This document shows positions 1 to 8,817 of a stretch of DNA of 64,000 nucleotides, one piece after another (the stretch's first letter is position 1; each line of letters starts with the position of its first letter). The position numbers were made by a program, and so were the translations under genes. Source of the stretch: RHLJ01 sp965222205. Lineage in GTDB: Bacteria; Bacteroidota; Rhodothermia; Balneolales; Balneolaceae. The stretch is from contig OZ244932.1 in assembly GCA_965222205.1 (NCBI GenBank), positions 558,001 to 622,000 of the forward strand, written 5' to 3'. The notes beneath the pieces are model-generated. The model was not told the DNA's origin. It saw only the letters and a program-made list of their open reading frames with translations, and ran no database searches.

Positions 1-745
1 TGCCTTCTTCTAACCTTCCACCGGAAAGATTGATATTCTCAGCATTTAAAATTGAGGTGACACTTTCAATTGGAATATTAAGATAGGAGAGACGCTGCTG
101 GTCGATGTTCACCTGAATTTCTTCCTCGAGACCACCACTAATTTTTACAGAAGCAACGCCGACTGTGGATTCAAGATTCTTCTTAAGGATTTCCTCGCCA
201 ATAATCCGAAGTTGCTTTAATCTTGCAATTGCGTTGGCATCATTTATATCCTGTTCTTCGAACGAGGCATAATCAACAGCCAAGCCTTCACTTTCATCGG
301 AAGTCTCAGAATCATCAAAATAAAGCGCATACCGCATTACGGGATCGAGCGTAGGATCGAAGCGCAGGGTGACCGGTTTTTTGGCCTGAAGGGGGAGTTG
401 AATGGCGTCAAGTTTGCTGATTACATCAAGGTTGGCGAAGTCCATTTCGGTACCCCATGCAAATTCAAGAACTACATCAGATTGCCCTGTTCGTGAGATG
501 GAACGGACTTTTTTAACACCCTTGACTACACCTACAGCCTCTTCAATGGGCTTGGTAATAAGGTTTTCAATCTCTACTGGAGCTGCTCCTTCAAATTCGG
601 TACGAATGGTAAGGGTTGGATAACTCAAGTCGGGAAGCAGGTTAACATTCAGGCGTCCCAGCGATACCATTCCGAATAAAAGAATAGCAACCGTAAACAT
701 ACTGATGGTTACTTTTCTTTTTATGGAGAAATCGATCAGTTTCAT
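1..745 (-). CDS. RND-family efflux permease, N-terminal part (cut by left edge)
   Basis: This is the inner-membrane pump of a tripartite proton-driven efflux system (HAE1/AcrB-like). Only about the first 248 residues lie in the window. The start ATG at 745-743 has a good ribosome binding site (AAGGAGAAAAT). The protein opens with a basic segment and a first membrane helix at about residues 12-33. Periplasmic porter-domain motifs follow, including NLLPDLSYPTL, GAAPVEIENLITKPIEEAV, GVKKVRSISRTGQSDV and a stretch matching the family's FxxGTxMDxAxxDVxxKL pattern. An acidic insertion (about residues 140-165) sits where the family usually has a short loop. The adaptor gene lies 18 bp upstream and is clearly in the same operon. 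The substrate cannot be told from the sequence. Confidence 0.93.
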   Translation of the reverse strand, partial: MKLIDFSIKRKVTISMFTVAILLFGMVSLGRLNVNLLPDLSYPTLTIRTEFEGAAPVEIENLITKPIEEAVGVVKGVKKVRSISRTGQSDVVLEFAWGTEMDFANLDVISKLDAIQLPLQAKKPVTLRFDPTLDPVMRYALYFDDSETSDESEGLAVDYASFEEQDINDANAIARLKQLRIIGEEILKKNLESTVGVASVKISGGLEEEIQVNIDQQRLSYLNIPIESVTSILNAENINLSGGRLEEG

Positions 746-763
746 AGTATTTTCTCCTTGTTG

Positions 764-1825
764 TTAAAGTCGAACGATGTTTACACGGGTACTATCTGTT
801 AAGCTTCCCTGACCAGTGGTCACTACAATTTCGCCATCTTCCAGCCCGTCAATTACTTCAATAGTAGTTCCATTAACGTATCCGGTACGGATGGTTTTTC
901 TAAATGCGAGCGAGTCCTTGATTACAAAAACAGATTGAGTCTCGTCCTCAGAAATTACTGCGGCTTTAGGAATCATTTTGGTATTCATCCGGGTATCGTA
1001 TACAATTTTAACTCTTCCAAACATCCCCGGACGTAGAGCATCCTGATTATCATCTAAATAGACAGTTACCTTAAATGTTCCGGTTTGTGGGTCGATGGTT
1101 GGGCTTATTCTCTGAACTTTTCCAGTGAATAATTTTCCAGGAATTGCATCTGCAATCAATTCAGCCCGTTGCCCGGCTTTAATTTTTGCACGTTCGTGTT
1201 CCGGGATAAAAAGATTGGCTTGAATCGGGTCAAAATCAGTCACTTCAAATACTTGTTGATCGGTACCAATCATATTTCCCACTTTAATAAAGCGCTCAGA
1301 AATTACACCACTAATCGGGCTTTTGATGGAAGTATATTCATAGTTAAGCTGAGCAAGTTCGTAAGCTGATTTTTGAGATTCGTACTCAAATCTTGAATTT
1401 TCATACACTTCAGCAGCAATTAAGTTTTTCTCAAACAGTTCTTTATTACGTTGATATTCGTTGTAAAGCCGATCCATAGTGGCTTTTGCACGCTCACTTT
1501 CAATACGGTACTGGTCGTCTTCAATTTTTGCCAGCACTTGTCCGGCGCGTACATCATCTCCTTCTTCAACCATAAGCTTCTGCACAATGCCGCGTACTTT
1601 AGAAACGATGGTAGCTTCCTCAACGGCTTCCAGAGTTGCTGTATTTGAGTAATATGCTGAGATATCGCCGCGACTTACATCGTTTACTTCTACCGGAATT
1701 ACAAGGGTAGAGTCGTTGTCATCATCGTTATTGTTGTTTTGATCGTCTCCATTTCCGCAAGCCTGAAGGGTAAATATTGAAAGGGCGGAAGCAAGTATAA
1801 AGTATCCGAAGCGTTTGTTGTTCAT
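764..1825 (-). CDS. RND efflux periplasmic adaptor (membrane fusion protein), lipoprotein
   Basis: This adaptor of 353 residues links the RND permease to an outer-membrane channel. The N-terminus is a lipoprotein signal with a lipobox ending at Cys23 (TLQAC). An Asn/Asp-rich linker follows. After it come the HlyD/AcrA features: a first lipoyl half (VEEATIVSKVRGIVQKL), a short coiled-coil hairpin (about residues 110-155), a second lipoyl half (SPISGVISERFIKVGNMI) and a beta-barrel region with the pattern GxVxRISPTIDPQTGTF. The length is normal for the family. It is the first gene of the operon, directly before the permease. No outer-membrane TolC-like gene is visible here, so that partner would be encoded elsewhere or to the left. 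Confidence 0.93.
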   Translation of the reverse strand: MNNKRFGYFILASALSIFTLQACGNGDDQNNNNDDDNDSTLVIPVEVNDVSRGDISAYYSNTATLEAVEEATIVSKVRGIVQKLMVEEGDDVRAGQVLAKIEDDQYRIESERAKATMDRLYNEYQRNKELFEKNLIAAEVYENSRFEYESQKSAYELAQLNYEYTSIKSPISGVISERFIKVGNMIGTDQQVFEVTDFDPIQANLFIPEHERAKIKAGQRAELIADAIPGKLFTGKVQRISPTIDPQTGTFKVTVYLDDNQDALRPGMFGRVKIVYDTRMNTKMIPKAAVISEDETQSVFVIKDSLAFRKTIRTGYVNGTTIEVIDGLEDGEIVVTTGQGSLTDSTRVNIVRL

Positions 1826-1917
1826 TCCGAAGATTGATTGGTTGTTATTACAAGAACGTTGTTACGACCTGTATTTAACAATGTTTCGGAAAGTCAGATT
1901 AGTTTCTTACTGAATAG

Positions 1918-2670
1918 TTAATCAGTTGCTTTTCTAAATTCTATATCTCCATAATAAGCTTCTGTAGAACCCTTGGTGTTATCGGAATCGCTCATAATAG
2001 CTACACCACTTATTCTTGGAGGAGATTCACCAAATGCTTTCTTATAATCTTCGTAAATATTTCTTACTTCTGTTACCCAGTTTCCGGAGTCACCATTTCC
2101 TGACCTGACTGCAACCATGTATACCCAATCTGTGTAAGCATTCGGAGCAATGGTTTCCTTATCCGCTTTATTTGCCCATATATAATTTATGGCTCGTAAC
2201 GGAATGGGGTAACTGGTAAATGTTTTGATGAAAGAGTATTTGATGCGATCTCCCAAATTGAGGTTACTCTTGTCGTAATCAAAAGTGATGTAAATACGTG
2301 CAGGATAATCATCTCCTTTTTTTGTGGCATAGTTTCCGTCTTTGAGAACTTCCTTCACTTTCCAGCTCCATTCGATAATCGGAAACTCTTCGGGATCGAT
2401 GTCTACTTTATAAACCAATCCCGAAGCACTATTCATGCTTTCGGCTTTTATTGCTATACGCTCATCACTTTCTACAAGCGTGTATTTGGTAGCGTCTCTC
2501 TTGGGAAGCTTAAGAACACTCCAGCGTGGATTTTCAGATTCCCCATCTTTCAGGCTTTCAGGATTAAAATCGGTTACAGGTACCTTAATAGTTTCCTGAG
2601 CAACAACTGGAAATGAGTTCACAACTAAGAAGAGCAATAAAATTGTTGAAGAGAGTTTTATGTATGTCAT
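1918..2670 (-). CDS. DUF3047 family exported protein
   Basis: This protein of 250 residues has a cleavable signal peptide (about residues 1-25, ending PVVAQ). The rest matches the DUF3047 pattern: SGLVYKVDIDP, then a WSWKV motif, then KKGDDYPARIYITFDYD and a C-terminal GVAIMSDSDNT stretch that reads like the family's usual end. The role of the family is unknown; it probably forms an extracytoplasmic beta-sandwich. The gene stands alone between the efflux operon (92 bp downstream) and a lipoprotein gene (58 bp upstream), all on the minus strand. I infer envelope location from the signal peptide. No catalytic residues can be named. Confidence 0.8.
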   Translation of the reverse strand: MTYIKLSSTILLLFLVVNSFPVVAQETIKVPVTDFNPESLKDGESENPRWSVLKLPKRDATKYTLVESDERIAIKAESMNSASGLVYKVDIDPEEFPIIEWSWKVKEVLKDGNYATKKGDDYPARIYITFDYDKSNLNLGDRIKYSFIKTFTSYPIPLRAINYIWANKADKETIAPNAYTDWVYMVAVRSGNGDSGNWVTEVRNIYEDYKKAFGESPPRISGVAIMSDSDNTKGSTEAYYGDIEFRKATD

Positions 2671-2728
2671 ACTTTATCTTTAGCTAATTAACTAAAGTAA
2701 GAGTACGATAGTTTCTGTAAACCGGATT

Positions 2729-3370
2729 TCAATTGTTGCTGTAGGAGAGTAGTTCGCTGGCTTTCTTTACTATATATCTTTCATTTATAAAAAGAATTTG
2801 ATCGGTAATGATACCCTCATTCAGAACTTCTCTATAAAGAATTTCAGCTTTTTCTAAATCAAAGGTTCCTTTCTCGGTCGATTCAAGCTTTCCATCAGCG
2901 TTGGAATCCAGAAAAATAGATTCGCTTATTGTGGCTTTATCTACAACGATAAATAAGTTACTTACATTTTCCGGTTCAGAAGAATAGCTTTTTATTGTGA
3001 AATGATAAGCATTGGTTTGAAATTCGAAGGTGCGAAGCGAGGTTTGTTCCCTAAAATTTCCATTTGCCTTTGCTGAGGCAATCCCTTCCCTATAAATAAG
3101 GTTTGCTTCAAATAGACTCCACGAACCTTTAAGAATAGCGTCTATGGTTCCATCCTGGTCTAAGTCTCTGGCATTTAGAAGTGTAGTTCCTACTTCACTC
3201 GTTTGAGAAAGAAAGTTAGTTCCTTCTCCGCTTTCGATGTTTATGCTCGTGATCTGAAATTGCTCTCCATCAATCGAAAAACTATACACACTTTTTTGGG
3301 CGAGCTCTTTTTGCACAGCACAACTGGAAATCATGGCAGAGGAGAGAAAGAGAAAAAATAAAGTTCTCAT
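2729..3370 (-). CDS. Hypothetical lipoprotein with Asp-rich calcium-type loops
   Basis: I do not recognise a family. The preferred start is the ATG at 3370, because it places a clean lipoprotein signal (MRTLFFLFLSSAMISSC) with the lipidated Cys at residue 17. A longer reading from 3397 would put a polar extension in front of the signal. The mature protein of about 196 residues holds two Asp-rich stretches, DLDQDGTIDAIL and DSNADGKLESTE, which resemble calcium-binding DxDxDG loops as found in dockerin, EF-hand or VCBS repeats. It is the first minus-strand gene left of the long AT-rich region and may share a transcript with the DUF3047 gene. Confidence 0.65.
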   Translation of the reverse strand: MRTLFFLFLSSAMISSCAVQKELAQKSVYSFSIDGEQFQITSINIESGEGTNFLSQTSEVGTTLLNARDLDQDGTIDAILKGSWSLFEANLIYREGIASAKANGNFREQTSLRTFEFQTNAYHFTIKSYSSEPENVSNLFIVVDKATISESIFLDSNADGKLESTEKGTFDLEKAEILYREVLNEGIITDQILFINERYIVKKASELLSYSNN

Positions 3371-3584
3371 ATCATTCGAACTTATTAGAGAATACATACT
3401 AAATAGTTAAACCCGTATCGAAAGACAATTAGAATTAGACTAGAGGTGTTTTTGTGATATTCTTTTTTTAGTCGGAAGCAGTCCGTGACGGATTCAGAGA
3501 AGAGGTTTTTGGTCAGCTATTTATGAGAGAGAAGTAAACCCCAAAAAAGAGATAACATGGAGACCAATACAGTAAATTTACGAG

Positions 3585-3840
3585 GTTAAAAGAAAGTATA
3601 TTGAACAAAAAAATATATACTATTTTAAATCATAAAAACTATAATAATGTTTATAATTTACAATAAATATTATTATATAAAATAGGTATACATATAAAAA
3701 GTGTTGATAACTTTTTTAAAATGAGTATCGATTAAATAGCACTCTATTATATGTGAAAGCTGATTTATTAGGTTGTATAGAAAATATATTCAGTAAATAT
3801 TTAATAATTTATCATAAAAATGTATAATTAAATTTACAGG
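3585..3840. other. Very AT-rich non-coding stretch
   Basis: No gene lies between 3371 and 4043. Within that gap this stretch is almost entirely A and T, with runs of TATATA, TTATTATATAA and ATTTAATAATTTATC. A DnaA-box variant TGTTGATAA sits at 3702-3710. The composition is what a DNA-unwinding element or a strongly bent upstream region looks like. It lies between divergent genes and directly left of the TGTGGA repeats. Function is inferred from composition only. Confidence 0.45.
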
Positions 3841-3873
3841 TACTTGCCTTTCTCAAGATTAACCTTTAGCCAA

Positions 3874-3903
3874 TGTGGATAAGTGTGGAATATTGTGGAA
3901 AAG
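3874..3903 (+). promoter_or_regulatory. Three TGTGGA repeats at 10-bp spacing (DnaA-box-like)
   Basis: TGTGGA begins at 3874, 3884 and 3894, so the three copies lie on the same face of the helix. The first copy extends to TGTGGATAA, the exact reverse complement of the consensus DnaA box TTATCCACA. The other two are TGTGGAATA and TGTGGAAAA. The array ends about 15 bp upstream of the -33 element of the nrdJ promoter, the usual place for an activator or repressor. DnaA control of ribonucleotide reductase genes is known in Escherichia coli (nrdAB). An origin of replication is the other reading. Confidence 0.6.
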
Positions 3904-3917
3904 AAATCAAGATTTAA

Positions 3918-3949
3918 TTTGTTAGCATAGCTTCGTGCGTATATATTTG
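3918..3949 (+). promoter_or_regulatory. Bacteroidota-type promoter for nrdJ
   Basis: TTTG at 3918-3921 and TATATTTG at 3942-3949 are separated by 20 bases. This matches the Bacteroidota housekeeping consensus (TTTG, 19-21 bases, TAnnTTTG) exactly. Transcription would start near 3955 and give a leader of about 90 nt before the nrdJ start. I saw no cobalamin riboswitch in that leader. Confidence 0.7.
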
Positions 3950-4043
3950 TTGGCACTTCTTTAGGAGAAACGGCTCCGATTTACAAGGGGTAAAACGGTA
4001 TCTCATCTACGAAGACTAACACGAATTTTTTAGAAGTACGCCA

Positions 4044-7000
4044 ATGAAATTTACACGCTTTTATACCAAGCCAGAATGGTCATCCCCATATGACAGAATC
4101 AACTTTGTTGAGAGAACATCAGAAATCAAAAACCCGGATGGTTCACAAGTATTCCATATGGAAAATGTGGCTGTGCCTGAATCATGGTCGCAGGTTGCAA
4201 CGGATGTAATCGCGCAGAAATATTTTAGAAAAGCTGGTGTGCCTGCTGCTCTTAAAAAAGTGTCAGAAAAAGGGGTTCCTGTTTGGCTTCAGCGTTCTGC
4301 GGCAGATGAAAAAGAATTAAAAAAGCTTCCCGAAGAAAAACGTTTTTCTCATGAGATTGACAGCAGGCAAGTGTTCAGCCGATTGGCGGGCTGTTGGACT
4401 TACTGGGGATGGAAGCATGACTATTTTAATACCGAAGAAGACGCGAAAGTTTTTTATGATGAGCTTTGTTACATGTTAGCAAAGCAGATGGCGGCACCTA
4501 ATAGTCCGCAATGGTTTAACACAGGGCTACATTGGGCGTATGGAATTAATGGACCGGCTCAGGGTCATTATTATGTAGATGCGAAAACAGGAAAACTTAC
4601 CCGCTCTAAAGACTCTTACACACATCCTCAACCGCACGCCTGTTTTATTCAAAGTGTGGATGATGATTTGGTGAATGAAGGTGGAATCATGGACTTATGG
4701 GTTCGTGAAGCTCGTCTTTTTAAATATGGTTCAGGTACAGGTAGTAATTTCTCTTCTATACGTGGAGCTAATGAGCCATTGAGTGGAGGAGGAAAATCTT
4801 CCGGCTTGATGAGTTTCCTGAAAATTGGCGATCGTGCTGCCGGTGCAATCAAGTCTGGGGGTACAACCCGCCGTGCGGCAAAAATGGTAACTCTGGATTT
4901 AGACCATCCGGATATCGAAGAGTATATCAATTGGAAAGTGAAAGAAGAGCAGAAGGTAGCAGCTCTCGTTTCCGGTTCTAAAATCACCCAAAAGCACCTG
5001 AAAGATATTATCAAACTTTGCCACACACCGGTAGAGATTGAAGGACGTACTTTTAACGGCGCGATGAGTCGTGACCCATTAAAAAATAAAGAACTTGGAA
5101 AAGTAATCCGTCAGGCGAAGCGGGATCAGGTACCTCTCAACTACATAGAGAGAGTAATCCAGCTTGCTGCTCAGGGATACAAAGATCTTGAGTTTGAAAC
5201 CTATGATACCGATTGGAACTCAGAAGCTTACGCGACAGTAGCTGGTCAGAATTCAAACAACTCTGTCCGTGTGCCAAACGCGTTCATGAAAGCAGTAAAA
5301 GATGACTCTGAGTGGAATTTGTACTGGAGAATTGAAAAGGAAAAAGCTGAAGAAGAAGGACGTGAGCCAAAGCCTTGCAAAACGATGGAAGCGTCAGAAA
5401 TGTGGGATCAGATTGCGTATGCAGCCTGGGCTTCTGCCGATCCGGGAACGCAATATCATGATACCATCAACGAGTGGCACACCTGCCCCGAAGATGGAGA
5501 AATTCGTGCAAGTAATCCTTGTTCAGAGTATATGTTCCTGGACAACACTGCATGTAATCTGGCTTCGTTAAATCTGATGAAGTATTTCAAAGATGAAGAA
5601 TGCACCACCTTTGATGTGGAGTCTCTTCGTTTTGCATCCAGAATATGGACAACCGTCCTTGAGATTTCTGTGTTGATGGCTCAGTTCCCATCCAAAGAAA
5701 TTGCTGAGCTTTCGTATGTATTCAGAACACTTGGACTCGGTTACGCTAATATTGGTGCAGCGTTGATGGTTCAGGGAATTCCTTACGATAGTGACGAAGG
5801 CATTGCGACAGCCGGAGCGTTGACGTCCATTATGCACATGAAGGCCTACGAAACCAGTGCAGAGCTTGCCGGAGAACTGGGTTCATTTAAAGGATATGAG
5901 AAAAATAAGGAGCACATGCTTCGTGTTCTTCGCAATCACAAGCGTGCCGCATACAATGCAGAACCAAAAGAGTACGAAGGACTTACCGTAAAACCACTTG
6001 GTATTGATGCTTCCATCTGCCCGGAATATCTGCTAAAGGCAGCTCAGGAAACCTCAGATGCAGCTGTTTCATTAGGTGAAAAACACGGATACCGAAATGC
6101 ACAGGTAACTGTACTTGCACCTACAGGTACCATTGGGTTGGTGATGGATTGTGATACAACTGGTGTTGAACCGGATTTCGCTCTCGTGAAGTTCAAGAAA
6201 CTTGCTGGTGGTGGGTATTTCAAAATCATCAATCAAAGTGTTCCAAAAGCACTTAAAACGTTGGGTTACAGTGCGAAAGAGTCTGAAGAGATAATTAATT
6301 ACGCGAAGGGATATGCTACGCTCGAGGGTTGTCCTCATATCAATCCTGAAACGCTTAAAGCGAAAGGATTTACTGATGACAAACTTGAAGCGATTAATGC
6401 AGCACTACCAAGCAGTTTTGATATCAAATTTGCGTTCAATCAGTTTACCTTAGGTGAAGCTTTTTGCAAAGAAGTACTCGGAATTACCGAAGAGCAACTT
6501 TCAGACTTTACCTTCGATATGCTTCGTCATCTTGGATTCAGCAGAGAGCAAATCCAGGAAGCAAATGATTTTGTTTGTGGAACCATGACGGTAGAAGGGG
6601 CTCCTCACCTTAAAGAAGAGCACCTTGCAGTATTCGATTGCGCTAACAAATGTGGTCGAATCGGAACGCGATATATTTCAGCGAGAGGTCACATCCGAAT
6701 GATGGCTGCAGCTCAGCCATTCCTTTCCGGCGCGATTTCAAAAACCATCAACCTGCCAAATGAGGCAACGGTTGAGGATATGAAAGACGCGTATATGCTT
6801 TCATGGGAAATGATGTTGAAAGCAAATGCGCTTTACAGAGATGGCTCTAAACTGAGTCAGCCGTTGAACAGCATGGCCGATGTGTTTGAAGAACTCGAAG
6901 AGGAAGAAGACACAGTTGATCAGGAAACAGCCGTTGCTCAGGATAAAGTGGTTGAAGTGGCCGAGAAAATCATTCACAAATATCTTGCACGCCGTCAGCG

Positions 7001-7667
7001 ACTTCCGTTCCGTCGTGAAGGATATACACAGAAAGTGAAAATCGGAGGACAAAGTGTTTACTTGAGAACCGGTGAGTACGAAAACGGACAGCTTGGCGAA
7101 ATCTTTATTGATATGCATCGTGAAGGCGCTGCTTTCAGAAGTTTGCTGAACTGTTTTGCGATTTCGATTTCATTAGGACTGCAACACGGTGTGCCTCTGG
7201 AAGAATTTGTGGACGCCTTTGTATTTACAAAGTTTGAGCCAAGTGGAATGGTGAATGGAAACCCACATGTGAAAATGAGTACTTCGGTAATCGATTACAT
7301 TTTCCGTGAACTGGCAGTTACTTATCTCGGAAGAGAAGACCTTGCACATGTTCCGGCCGATCAGATCCATACCCGGGATCTTCGTCCATTGGAAGAAGAT
7401 ATAGCAGCAGCTCCTGCGCCAAGTCCGGCACCTGCGCCAGTAGTAGCCAAAGCGCCGGAAGTAGTGGAAAAAGTGATTGCTGAAACAGCGGCTGCTGCAC
7501 AAGTATTAAAAGCAGAAAAAGCCAGTAGCTACGAAAGTGATTATGAAAAAGCCAAGCAATTAGGTTATACCGGTGATGCCTGCCCCGAGTGTGGTAGCAT
7601 GACCATGGTTCGTAACGGAACTTGTATGAAATGTATCACCTGCGGTTCTACCTCAGGATGTAGTTAG
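4044..7667 (+). CDS. nrdJ: Adenosylcobalamin-dependent (class II) ribonucleotide reductase
   Basis: This enzyme of 1207 residues makes deoxyribonucleotides by B12 radical chemistry and works with or without oxygen. The catalytic set is complete: Cys200 (HACFIQS), then Asn491, Cys493 (thiyl radical) and Glu495 in NPCSE, and Cys504 in ACNLASLNL. The spacing of 11 between Cys493 and Cys504 equals that of Cys322 and Cys333 in Thermotoga maritima NrdJ. APTGTIG and the GSGTGSNFSSIRG loop are also present. An insertion at about residues 300-410 and an Ala/Pro-rich linker followed by a C-terminal CPECG...CMKCITCGS zinc-type tail are usual for the long NrdJ form. The ribosome binding site is weak (AGAAGT). 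Transcription is from the 3918-3949 promoter, and a terminator follows. Confidence 0.97.
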   Translation: MKFTRFYTKPEWSSPYDRINFVERTSEIKNPDGSQVFHMENVAVPESWSQVATDVIAQKYFRKAGVPAALKKVSEKGVPVWLQRSAADEKELKKLPEEKRFSHEIDSRQVFSRLAGCWTYWGWKHDYFNTEEDAKVFYDELCYMLAKQMAAPNSPQWFNTGLHWAYGINGPAQGHYYVDAKTGKLTRSKDSYTHPQPHACFIQSVDDDLVNEGGIMDLWVREARLFKYGSGTGSNFSSIRGANEPLSGGGKSSGLMSFLKIGDRAAGAIKSGGTTRRAAKMVTLDLDHPDIEEYINWKVKEEQKVAALVSGSKITQKHLKDIIKLCHTPVEIEGRTFNGAMSRDPLKNKELGKVIRQAKRDQVPLNYIERVIQLAAQGYKDLEFETYDTDWNSEAYATVAGQNSNNSVRVPNAFMKAVKDDSEWNLYWRIEKEKAEEEGREPKPCKTMEASEMWDQIAYAAWASADPGTQYHDTINEWHTCPEDGEIRASNPCSEYMFLDNTACNLASLNLMKYFKDEECTTFDVESLRFASRIWTTVLEISVLMAQFPSKEIAELSYVFRTLGLGYANIGAALMVQGIPYDSDEGIATAGALTSIMHMKAYETSAELAGELGSFKGYEKNKEHMLRVLRNHKRAAYNAEPKEYEGLTVKPLGIDASICPEYLLKAAQETSDAAVSLGEKHGYRNAQVTVLAPTGTIGLVMDCDTTGVEPDFALVKFKKLAGGGYFKIINQSVPKALKTLGYSAKESEEIINYAKGYATLEGCPHINPETLKAKGFTDDKLEAINAALPSSFDIKFAFNQFTLGEAFCKEVLGITEEQLSDFTFDMLRHLGFSREQIQEANDFVCGTMTVEGAPHLKEEHLAVFDCANKCGRIGTRYISARGHIRMMAAAQPFLSGAISKTINLPNEATVEDMKDAYMLSWEMMLKANALYRDGSKLSQPLNSMADVFEELEEEEDTVDQETAVAQDKVVEVAEKIIHKYLARRQRLPFRREGYTQKVKIGGQSVYLRTGEYENGQLGEIFIDMHREGAAFRSLLNCFAISISLGLQHGVPLEEFVDAFVFTKFEPSGMVNGNPHVKMSTSVIDYIFRELAVTYLGREDLAHVPADQIHTRDLRPLEEDIAAAPAPSPAPAPVVAKAPEVVEKVIAETAAAAQVLKAEKASSYESDYEKAKQLGYTGDACPECGSMTMVRNGTCMKCITCGSTSGCS

Positions 7668-7680
7668 AATAACTTCGACA

Positions 7681-7710
7681 TTGCGATCCCGTGAATAGCG
7701 GGAGAAGCAA
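7681..7710. repeat. Imperfect intergenic palindrome after nrdJ
   Basis: TTGCGATCCCG and CGGGAGAAGCAA form an imperfect hairpin just after the nrdJ stop. The wording (GCGATCCCG...CGGGAGAAGCAATCTC) resembles the short dispersed intergenic palindromes seen elsewhere in this window. It has no T-run, so it is not a terminator by itself. Confidence 0.35.
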
Positions 7711-7754
7711 TCTCGTGGTTATTATCCAGGATTTTCTTTCATGGAGAAACAGGA

Positions 7755-7792
7755 TAAACCCCGATCAGTTGATTACTGATTGGGGTTTTTAA
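7755..7792 (+). terminator. Rho-independent terminator of nrdJ (copy 1 of a 38-bp repeat)
   Basis: A 12-bp stem (AACCCCGATCAG with CTGATTGGGGTT, one G-U pair) and a TTGATTA loop are followed by a T-run. The whole 38 bp recurs without change at 8818-8855, and the two copies bracket the SIR2-like module. Confidence 0.9.
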
Positions 7793-7797
7793 ATTCA

Positions 7798-8124
7798 CTA
7801 AAGTATTATGTGTTTTCTTAAAAAATTTACTGCGGTTAACTGTCCTTTTCCGTCAAGACCTAATCTGCAATCTACTGTATTAAGTTTAAGATATGCTTCA
7901 ATTTGTTGAATTTCTCTTGGAGTTAATCCGTAAGTACTTCCATAAACTTCTTTTCTATTAAAGAGCTCTTTGTTTTCATCAAGTATGCCAATGTTTTTGA
8001 GATTCTGAAGATCAAATTGAAAGCCTAAAAAAATGATTCTTTTAGCCCATTTAAAATAATTAAGACACTTTTTTTGTACATCTTCTATTACATCATCAGA
8101 AACAATTCTTATGTTTTCTCCCAT
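7798..8124 (-). CDS. C-terminal part of a split SIR2-like protein
   Basis: This reading frame of 108 residues starts at an ATG that overlaps the stop of the SIR2-like gene (TAATG, one shared base), in the -1 frame relative to it. Residues 27-48 (AKRIIFLGFQFD...) look like the strand that follows the HxHG motif near the C-terminus of SIR2-like proteins, in which the expected wording is close to IIFIGYSF. The two pieces together give about 327 residues, a normal length for a stand-alone SIR2-like protein. So this is either the second half of a frameshifted gene or a translationally coupled subunit. Its stop lies 5 bp from the 38-bp terminator repeat. Confidence 0.6.
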   Translation of the reverse strand: MGENIRIVSDDVIEDVQKKCLNYFKWAKRIIFLGFQFDLQNLKNIGILDENKELFNRKEVYGSTYGLTPREIQQIEAYLKLNTVDCRLGLDGKGQLTAVNFLRKHIIL

Positions 8125-8783
8125 TAATCCATAATGTTGAAGGTACTTTTATTATGATCATAAATTGCTCCAAAGGGAAGCTTATTTCTTACTAGATCGA
8201 TTTTTCTATCTAGTTGCCCGATTTTACCATGAACATGAATTATATTTGAATTAATATATTCAGCTATATCAATTGAATAATTAGTTTGTGTTGAAAGGCT
8301 TAAAAAATATTCTAGAGATCTATCATAATTAAATGTGATGAAACGAACATTATTTTCTAAAAAACTCTCTCCATTGCTAGTATCCATTTTATCAAACAAA
8401 TAATGATAAAATGATTCAGAGAAGCCTTCTAATTTAGAACCTTCTAAAGGATTACAAAAAGACTCATAAAGTGCTATTATAAAAGAAACTAATCTTTTTC
8501 CTAGCTCATCCCAGCCATTACTTTGATCTCTTAAGAATTTATCAATAGAAACTCTTCCGCTATTTCTTAGATTTTCTCTAAAGTATCTAAGAGTCATTGG
8601 GTCGAAAATTGATTCTTTAATGAATTTCTTTTCAATAGAATAATTTATTCCAAATTTTTGACCAGAATAGTTTACATCAGTAAATCCATATAAAAGATCA
8701 GAGACTAATTGTTGTCCAGACGGGAATCCATACGGCATATGAGCACCTGCTCCAAGGATGAATAGAGTATTATTTTTTATCAT
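8124..8783 (-). CDS. SIR2-like NAD-binding protein, N-terminal part
   Basis: The start chosen is the ATG at 8783 (ribosome binding site AAAGGAAA). A longer reading would translate through the terminator repeat and is not credible. In this frame of 219 residues, LFILGAGAHMPYGFPSG (residues 7-23) is the NAD-binding glycine motif, FITFNYDRS (148-156) matches the SIR2 TxNYD motif, and HVHGKIG (183-189) holds the catalytic-type His. Such SIR2-like proteins act as NAD-degrading effectors in many anti-phage systems, including Thoeris ThsA, DSR and SIR2-APAZ; that role is inferred here. The DNA is visibly AT-richer than its neighbours. The gene reads opposite to nrdJ and the protease around it. Confidence 0.75.
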   Translation of the reverse strand: MIKNNTLFILGAGAHMPYGFPSGQQLVSDLLYGFTDVNYSGQKFGINYSIEKKFIKESIFDPMTLRYFRENLRNSGRVSIDKFLRDQSNGWDELGKRLVSFIIALYESFCNPLEGSKLEGFSESFYHYLFDKMDTSNGESFLENNVRFITFNYDRSLEYFLSLSTQTNYSIDIAEYINSNIIHVHGKIGQLDRKIDLVRNKLPFGAIYDHNKSTFNIMD

Positions 8784-8817
8784 TTTCCTTTTAAAGAAAG
8801 GAATTTTTTTTGAGAAG

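Noticed and set aside
3950..4043. Cobalamin riboswitch before the B12-dependent reductase
   Set aside because: I looked for the B12-box wording (GCCACTG) and its typical stem order and did not find it in the leader. The leader is also too short (about 90 nt).
4649..7502. Antisense and alternative frames within nrdJ
   Set aside because: The nrdJ frame is full length with all catalytic residues, so the others are shadows.
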